Below are positions 59,037 through 64,000 of a stretch of 64,000 nucleotides of DNA, in pieces (within the stretch, counting starts at the first letter, position 1; each line of letters begins with the position of its first letter). The stretch comes from JBJFCE01 sp964437825. Its GTDB lineage: Bacteria; Bacillota; Clostridia; Lachnospirales; Lachnospiraceae. The notes under the pieces are model-generated. The model worked only from the letters and a program-made list of their open reading frames with translations, did no database searches and was not told the origin of the DNA. Position numbers and translations under genes: made by a program. The DNA is taken from positions 1-64,000 of the forward strand of contig CAYTIH010000007.1 of the NCBI GenBank assembly GCA_964437825.1, in the 5' to 3' direction.

Positions 59037-60584
59037 ATGATCCCAGTAGTGGTAGCTGTCCTTGTGACTCTTGTAATTGCCATTCCTGTATCGGCCGTGA
59101 TCGCAACGAAGTGTCATCAGAAATCCGTTGAAGAGAAGATCGGCAATGCAGAGGAAAAGGCAAGAGAGATTATCGATGAGGCTCTGAAAACCGCTGAAGC
59201 GAAGAAACGCGAGGGTCTGCTTGAGGTGAAGGAAGAATCTATCCGGACGAAAAATGAGCTGGATAAGGAAATCAAAGAACGTAGAGCAGAAGCGCAGCGT
59301 TATGAAAGAAGAGTTCAGCAGAAGGAAGAGAACATTGATAAGAAGGCTGATGCAATTGAGAAGAAGGAATCAAATCTGATTGCAAAAGAAGAAGAGTTAA
59401 ACAAGCAGAAAGAGCAGATAGCGAAACTTAACGAGCAGCGCGTGCAGGAACTGGAACGAATCTCGGGTTTAACCTCCGAACAGGCAAAAGATTACTTATT
59501 GAAAATTGTTGAAGATGAAGTAAAACATGAATCCGCCGTGCTGATCAAGGAATTGGAAAGCAAGGCAAAAGAGGAAGCGGACAAGAAGGCGAAGGAGTAT
59601 GTGGTCAATGCAATACAGCGATGTGCTGCAGACCATGTTTCTGAATCTACGATTTCTGTGGTTCAGCTTCCAAGTGATGAGATGAAGGGTAGGATCATCG
59701 GTCGAGAGGGTCGGAATATCAGAACATTGGAAACAATGACTGGCGTGGACCTGATCATTGATGATACACCGGAAGCAGTTATTTTATCTGGCTTTGATCC
59801 AATTCGTCGTGAAGTGGCCAGAATCGCTCTTGAAAAACTGATTGTAGATGGAAGAATTCATCCGGCCAGAATTGAAGAGATGGTTGAAAAGGCGCAGAAG
59901 GAAGTTGAAGTCATGATCAAGGAGGAAGGTGAGGCCGCTACACTGGAGGTCGGTGTGCATGGCATTCATCCGGAACTTGTAAGACTGCTTGGTAAGATGA
60001 AATTCAGAACAAGTTATGGTCAGAATGCGCTGAAACATTCTATTGAGGTGGCACAGTTGTCAGGACTTTTGGCTTCCGAATTGGGGCTGGATGTCAGAAT
60101 GGCAAAACGTGCAGGTTTACTCCATGATATTGGAAAAGCTGTTGACCATGAAATGGAAGGATCTCATATACAGTTAGGTGTAGAGCTTTGTAAAAAGTAT
60201 AAAGAATCTGCAACTGTAATCAATGCAGTTGAGTCACATCATGGTGATGTAGAGCCGACTTCACTCATTGCATGTCTGGTACAGGCTGCCGATACGATTT
60301 CCGCAGCAAGACCGGGCGCAAGACGTGAGACGCTTGAAACATATACAACCAGATTAAAACAATTAGAAGATATTACAAACAATTTCAAAGGTGTAGATAA
60401 ATCTTTTGCTATTCAGGCAGGTAGAGAGGTTCGTGTAATGGTAGTTCCTGAGCAGATTAACGATGCTGACATGGTACTTCTGGCCAGAGATATTTCAAAG
60501 CAGATTGAATCTGAGTTGCAGTATCCGGGACAGATTAAGGTCAATGTAATTCGTGAATCCAGAGTTATCGATTATGCAAAGTGA
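59037..60584 (+). CDS. rny: Ribonuclease Y
   Basis: Membrane-anchored endoribonuclease that starts mRNA decay in Firmicutes. About 515 aa: N-terminal membrane helix (PVVVAVLVTLVIAIPVSAVIA), a long charged coiled coil to about residue 190, a KH domain (GRIIGREGRNIRTLETMTG) and an HD domain with H363-D364 in LLHDIGKAVDHE. GGAGG precedes; ATG 59037 is chosen, GTG 59025 overlaps the ribosome site. Confidence 0.97.
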   Translation: MIPVVVAVLVTLVIAIPVSAVIATKCHQKSVEEKIGNAEEKAREIIDEALKTAEAKKREGLLEVKEESIRTKNELDKEIKERRAEAQRYERRVQQKEENIDKKADAIEKKESNLIAKEEELNKQKEQIAKLNEQRVQELERISGLTSEQAKDYLLKIVEDEVKHESAVLIKELESKAKEEADKKAKEYVVNAIQRCAADHVSESTISVVQLPSDEMKGRIIGREGRNIRTLETMTGVDLIIDDTPEAVILSGFDPIRREVARIALEKLIVDGRIHPARIEEMVEKAQKEVEVMIKEEGEAATLEVGVHGIHPELVRLLGKMKFRTSYGQNALKHSIEVAQLSGLLASELGLDVRMAKRAGLLHDIGKAVDHEMEGSHIQLGVELCKKYKESATVINAVESHHGDVEPTSLIACLVQAADTISAARPGARRETLETYTTRLKQLEDITNNFKGVDKSFAIQAGREVRVMVVPEQINDADMVLLARDISKQIESELQYPGQIKVNVIRESRVIDYAK

Positions 60585-60597
60585 TTCTTGCAAAGTA

Positions 60598-60635
60598 AAG
60601 ATCCTATAAACACGGTTTATGGGATCTTTTTTTTG
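60598..60635 (+). terminator. Terminator after rny
   Basis: 14-bp stem AAGATCCTATAAAC/GTTTATGGGATCTT (one G-U) with ACG loop and a T tract. Confidence 0.95.
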
Positions 60636-60726
60636 AAAGAGTGGGAAGAAATTTCATCCGGTTTCGTCTAACATATAGGAAAGTGCAGGTTATCGGGGAT
60701 TATCATTACTACATATCACCTCGGAG

Positions 60727-61725
60727 ATGAATATGAAATATAATATTTTGTTTTTGATTATCGGAGTTATTATACTGATTTTCATTGTTATAATTACTGT
60801 GTTGATGATATGGAATAAAAACAGAAAAAGGGAAATCGCTGAATCCGGAGGGTATCAGATAGCAGCTGTCAGCGGAATCGGAAATAGAGCAGAGCAGCAG
60901 GATACTATTTGGTTTTCCGGGATGAGTGAGGGTATGACAGATCGATATGCTCATGACAGGGAGGCGGCTGTATCGGCAGAGCAATCTGAAGCAAATCCCA
61001 TATTGGGCTGTTTTGTCCAAAAAGAGGATGACTGCATTGCCATTGTCGCGGATGGTATGGGAGGTCTGCAAAACGGAGGGGCAATCAGCAGGTTGATTGT
61101 CAATGTGATGCGGGAGGCTTTTTTTTATCCGGATAAGCCGCGCGAGGCGGTTGCGTTTTTGCAAAATGCACTTTGGAAGATCAATGAAAGCGTAAATGAG
61201 TATCTGGCTTTTGGAATCAATGAAAACGGCGGATCCACCGATGTCACTGTATATATCAAAAACAGACAGCTTTATTATCTGTCCGTCGGAGACAGCAGAG
61301 TATATTTGGTTCATACCAGTGGGATTCGGGGAAAGAAAAAGAATTCGTCAAAGCGGCAGTCATGGATTAGAAAACTGAATTTGGAGCATAATTTTGGCGT
61401 TGAGCTGGATGAGCTGGCACAAAGAGGTATGATATCGGAGGAAGAAGCCAGAGAAAACATACGGCGCAGCGCACTGACCAGTTATGTAGGGATGGGTGAG
61501 ATTACGAAGGTGGACGGTAATACCATACCTATTTTGCTGGAGGAAGGCGATATCGTGCTTTTGATGTCGGATGGAGTTTTTAACACGATCAGCGAACAGG
61601 AAATTCTGCAATGTGCGCAGGAATCAAGCAGCAGGAAAATCGTTTCGCAGATAGATAAGCGGATCGCAAAAGCCGAAAAAATGAAACAGGATAATTATTC
61701 TGTTATTGCTATTCGGGTCGTGTGA
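60727..61725 (+). CDS. Membrane-anchored PP2C-family protein phosphatase
   Basis: 332 aa. A strong N-terminal membrane helix (ILFLIIGVIILIFIVIITVLMIW) is followed by a PP2C (PPM) Ser/Thr phosphatase domain: GIGNRAEQQD, AIVADGMGGLQNGG, GSTDVTVYI with YYLSVGDSRVYL, VLLMSDGVFN and QDNYSVIAIRV, which supply the metal-binding aspartates. Firmicutes PrpC/Stp phosphatases are normally soluble and encoded beside a PASTA kinase; here neither holds. It is followed 33 bases later by a 42-aa membrane peptide. Confidence 0.88.
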   Translation: MNMKYNILFLIIGVIILIFIVIITVLMIWNKNRKREIAESGGYQIAAVSGIGNRAEQQDTIWFSGMSEGMTDRYAHDREAAVSAEQSEANPILGCFVQKEDDCIAIVADGMGGLQNGGAISRLIVNVMREAFFYPDKPREAVAFLQNALWKINESVNEYLAFGINENGGSTDVTVYIKNRQLYYLSVGDSRVYLVHTSGIRGKKKNSSKRQSWIRKLNLEHNFGVELDELAQRGMISEEEARENIRRSALTSYVGMGEITKVDGNTIPILLEEGDIVLLMSDGVFNTISEQEILQCAQESSSRKIVSQIDKRIAKAEKMKQDNYSVIAIRVV

Positions 61726-61758
61726 TGTTACAATAATGACAGATAATGGAGGTGCAGT

Positions 61759-61887
61759 ATGGATAGTCAGACAACATGGATTCTCGTTGGTATTATAGCA
61801 GTTGCCATAATTGTTGCAGTAATTATTGCTGCCGTTACTTCTGTTATTTCAGGAGTGGTTGGCAGTAATGAGGATGATGTAGAATAA
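61759..61887 (+). CDS. 42-residue single-pass membrane peptide
   Basis: ATG at 61759 follows a strong GGAGGTG site and ends with TAA at 61885. A single long hydrophobic segment (WILVGIIAVAIIVAVIIAAV) is followed by a short polar end with acidic EDDVE. A clean terminator follows directly. I recognise no family. Strong ribosome site, hydrophobic design, and placement between the phosphatase gene and the terminator argue for a real small gene, probably co-transcribed with the phosphatase. Confidence 0.7.
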   Translation: MDSQTTWILVGIIAVAIIVAVIIAAVTSVISGVVGSNEDDVE

Positions 61888-61894
61888 GAATTTC

Positions 61895-61928
61895 AAAAAA
61901 AGAATCCGGAAAAGGATTCTTTTTTTTT
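61895..61928 (+). terminator. Terminator after the small membrane peptide
   Basis: AAAAAAAGAATCC/GGATTCTTTTTT with GGAAAA loop and nine T residues. The next bases repeat part of this (GTGATTTTTTGC and AGGATTCTTTTTT twice up to about 61970). Confidence 0.93.
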
Positions 61929-62092
61929 GCGTGATTTTTTGCAGGATTCTTTTTTGTGTGATTTTTTTGCTTGCAGGAACGCAACTCCTGTAGTATTATA
62001 GGTAAAGCGTGTATGATTGTATACAATAATCCAATCATTCATGTCGATCAGAGATCACAAAAGAAATTATGAATGTTTTGTTAGGATGGTGC

Positions 62093-63397
62093 ATGATGAA
62101 AGCTTACAAATCAATGACAAGAACGGAACTGGAAGCATTAAAGGCAGAATTGGAACAACAGTTTGAAGATGCAAAAGCAAAAGGTTTAAAGCTGGATATG
62201 TCCAGGGGGAAACCGACGCCTGCCCAGTTGGATCTCAGTATGGGAATGATGGATGTATTGACATCAAAGGATGTTATTGAAACGGAGTCGGGAAGCGATT
62301 GCAGGAATTATGGTATGGTTGACGGAATTCCGGAAGCAAAGAAACTCATGGGCGATATCATGGGCGTTTCCGAGGAACAGGTTATCGTATGCGGAAATGC
62401 CAGTCTGACAATTATGTATGATACCGTATCAAGAGCAATGACGCACGGAATTTGCGGGAGCATGCCATGGATAAAGCTCGAAAAGGTAAAGTTCTTATGT
62501 CCGGCGCCGGGGTATGACAGGCATTTTAAAATAACGGAGAATTTCGGAATTGAAATGATTACCATTCCGATGACGCCGGAAGGACCGGATATGGATCTGG
62601 TAGAACAATATGTAAATCATGATCCGGCGGTTAAGGGGATCTGGTGTGTACCGAAATATTCCAATCCGCAGGGCTATTCTTATTCCGATGAAACAGTCAG
62701 ACGTTTTGCGGCGCTAAAGCCTGCTGCAGAGGATTTCAGGGTTTTCTGGGATAATGCTTATGCAATTCACCATTTATATGAAGAGGAAGACAAGCAGGAC
62801 CGGATTCTTGAGATTTTTGCAGAATGTGAGAAATACGGAAATCAGGATATGGTATTTGAATTTGCCTCCACTTCCAAGGTTACCTTTGCGGGAGGCGGTA
62901 TTTCCGCAGTGGCAGCCTCCGCAAAGAATCTGGACTGGATGAAGAAAACGCTGACGGTTCAGACCATTGGCTATGATAAAATAAATCAGCTGCGTCATGT
63001 CAGATTTTTGGGAGATCTGGCTCATGTCAATGCACATATGATGAAGCATGCGGCTTTGATGAGACCGAAATTTGAGGCTGTGCTGCAGGTCCTTGACAGA
63101 GAGCTTGACGGACTTGAAATCGGCAGCTATACCAGACCCAGGGGCGGCTACTTTATTTCCTTTGACTCGATGGAAGGCTGTGCGAAGAAAATCGTTGCAA
63201 AATGTAAGGAAGCCGGCGTGGTATTGACAGGAGCAGGCGCAACCTATCCATATGGTAAGGATCCCAAGGACAGTAATATTCGTATTGCGCCTTCCTTCCC
63301 GACGCCGGAAGAAATGGAGGCAGCAACGGATTTGTTCGTTTTGTGTGTAAAGCTCGTCAGTGTGAAAAAACTGCTTGGAGAAGGAAACACTAAGTAA
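62093..63397 (+). CDS. PLP-dependent aminotransferase (aspartate aminotransferase, MocR-like class)
   Basis: About 434 aa, fold-type I. Family features: MSRGKPTPAQLDLSMGM near the start, CPAPGYDRHF, IWCVPKYSNPQGYSYSD, WDNAYAIHHLYE and the PLP lysine in FASTSKVTFAGGG; the substrate-binding Arg lies in NIRIAPSFP. This fits the Aminotran_MocR (PF12897) group, including aspartate aminotransferases of Clostridia, without a GntR domain. ATG 62093 after AGGATGG is preferred; 62069 and 62096 are other in-frame starts. Confidence 0.88.
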   Translation: MMKAYKSMTRTELEALKAELEQQFEDAKAKGLKLDMSRGKPTPAQLDLSMGMMDVLTSKDVIETESGSDCRNYGMVDGIPEAKKLMGDIMGVSEEQVIVCGNASLTIMYDTVSRAMTHGICGSMPWIKLEKVKFLCPAPGYDRHFKITENFGIEMITIPMTPEGPDMDLVEQYVNHDPAVKGIWCVPKYSNPQGYSYSDETVRRFAALKPAAEDFRVFWDNAYAIHHLYEEEDKQDRILEIFAECEKYGNQDMVFEFASTSKVTFAGGGISAVAASAKNLDWMKKTLTVQTIGYDKINQLRHVRFLGDLAHVNAHMMKHAALMRPKFEAVLQVLDRELDGLEIGSYTRPRGGYFISFDSMEGCAKKIVAKCKEAGVVLTGAGATYPYGKDPKDSNIRIAPSFPTPEEMEAATDLFVLCVKLVSVKKLLGEGNTK

Positions 63398-63452
63398 GCG
63401 GGATAAAAGCCGATGCAGGATCAGAGATCCGGCATGGAGAAACGGAGAAAAA

Positions 63453-64000
63453 ATGGCAGAGGAATTTAAGAGATTAAGCCGCCGCTTGGTACAAAAGGGC
63501 TCTATTATTGATTATTACAGGGATACAATAGAGGTACCGAACGGTAATATTGTGGAGTGGGATTTTATCGGGCATAAGGGTGCGGCAGCCGTGGTGCCTG
63601 TTACAAAGGACGGTAAGCTTCTGATGGTAAGACAGTACCGTAATGCGCTGGATAGGTATACCTTGGAAATTCCGGCGGGTGGTTTGAACGGCAGTGAGGA
63701 ACCTACCAGAACCGCAGCTGCCAGAGAACTGGAGGAGGAGACCGGTTATTGCAGCGACGATCTGGAACTACTCATCAGTGTGAATACCACGGTTGCTTTT
63801 TGTAATGAAAAAATAGATATCTATGTAGCCAGAAATTTAAAACCGTCCCATCAACATTTGGATGAGGATGAGTTTATTGATGTAAAGGCAATGACGCTTC
63901 CCGAGTTGGAAACCATGATCTATGAATGTAAAATCATGGACTCCAAGACGGTGGCGGCGATTTTGGCATATAAAAACAAATATTGCTCTGAGAAAGCGGA
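63453..64000 (+). CDS. Nudix hydrolase, probable ADP-ribose pyrophosphatase (cut by window end)
   Basis: At least 182 codons from the ATG at 63453 (ribosome site CGGAGAA) to the window end without a stop. The Nudix box is complete: G-LNGSE-E-PTRTAAA-RELEEETGY. IPAGG just before it and the N-terminal strand region (VPNGNIVEWDFIGHKGAAAVVPV) are typical of ADP-ribose pyrophosphatases. Only a few C-terminal residues should be missing. Confidence 0.9.
   Translation, partial: MAEEFKRLSRRLVQKGSIIDYYRDTIEVPNGNIVEWDFIGHKGAAAVVPVTKDGKLLMVRQYRNALDRYTLEIPAGGLNGSEEPTRTAAARELEEETGYCSDDLELLISVNTTVAFCNEKIDIYVARNLKPSHQHLDEDEFIDVKAMTLPELETMIYECKIMDSKTVAAILAYKNKYCSEKA

Overview
The window looks like chromosome of an anaerobic, spore-forming member of Clostridia, most likely Lachnospiraceae. 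The evidence is a complete spoIIIAA-AH operon, spoIVB, the Firmicutes gene order Asp23-nusB-xseA-xseB-ispA-dxs-tlyA-nadK-argR-recN-spoIVB-spo0A, Gram-positive LexA boxes at recA, and a stand-alone glycyl-radical domain typical of fermenters. Nearly all genes lie on the + strand; the only minus-strand gene I can support is the glycyl-radical gene at 23909-24151. No intact mobile element, CRISPR array or prophage was seen.

Layout. 80-1500: gdhA with its own terminator. 1596-7296: deoC, two small unknown genes, an RsmF-type rRNA methylase, an RluF-type pseudouridine synthase and ligA, probably one transcription unit. 7313-8427: metA behind a near-consensus promoter and a 15-bp tandem repeat. 8487-8686: tRNA-Glu(CTC). 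8738-15750: an orphan SOS promoter, then the rimP-nusA-ylxR-ylxQ-infB-rbfA-nrnA operon. 15906-17893: truB-ribF. 18018-20956: Na/Pi cotransporter and a secreted NlpC/P60 hydrolase. 21020-23818: rpsO and pnp; pnp is interrupted by a 10-N assembly gap. 24394-29779: spoIIIA operon. 29838-34066: deoB, prfC and a transglutaminase-like lipoprotein. 34200-45638: the nusB-to-spo0A cluster. 45712-53138: glgA, rqcH, yicC-remA-gmk-rpoZ, rimO, pgsA. 53320-55722: cinA and an acyltransferase. 55751-56760: decayed gene remnants. 57018-61887: recA-recX, rny, a membrane-anchored PP2C phosphatase and a 42-aa membrane peptide. 62093-64000: an aminotransferase and a Nudix hydrolase cut by the window end.

How the genes work together. 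Most are housekeeping: translation initiation and ribosome maturation (rimP, infB, rbfA, truB, rsmF, rimO, rqcH), RNA turnover (pnp, rny, nrnA, yicC), DNA repair (recA, recX, recN, ligA, xseAB) and isoprenoid or lipid precursors (ispA, dxs, pgsA). Superimposed is sporulation: the SpoIIIA channel, the SpoIVB protease and Spo0A.

Most notable observation: the spo0A gene at its canonical locus encodes only 175 residues. The DNA-binding effector domain is intact, but most of the phosphoreceiver domain, including the phosphoacceptor-Asp region, is absent. Just upstream lie a relic of a peptide-ABC-transporter ATPase and two perfect palindromes. Second tier: a LexA-boxed promoter with no evident gene of its own upstream of the nusA operon, a long hairpin in the pnp leader, a structured leader before cinA, several short tandem duplications in gene ends or leaders, and a cluster of three decayed genes before recA. 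Everything here is read by eye; no database search or folding program was run.
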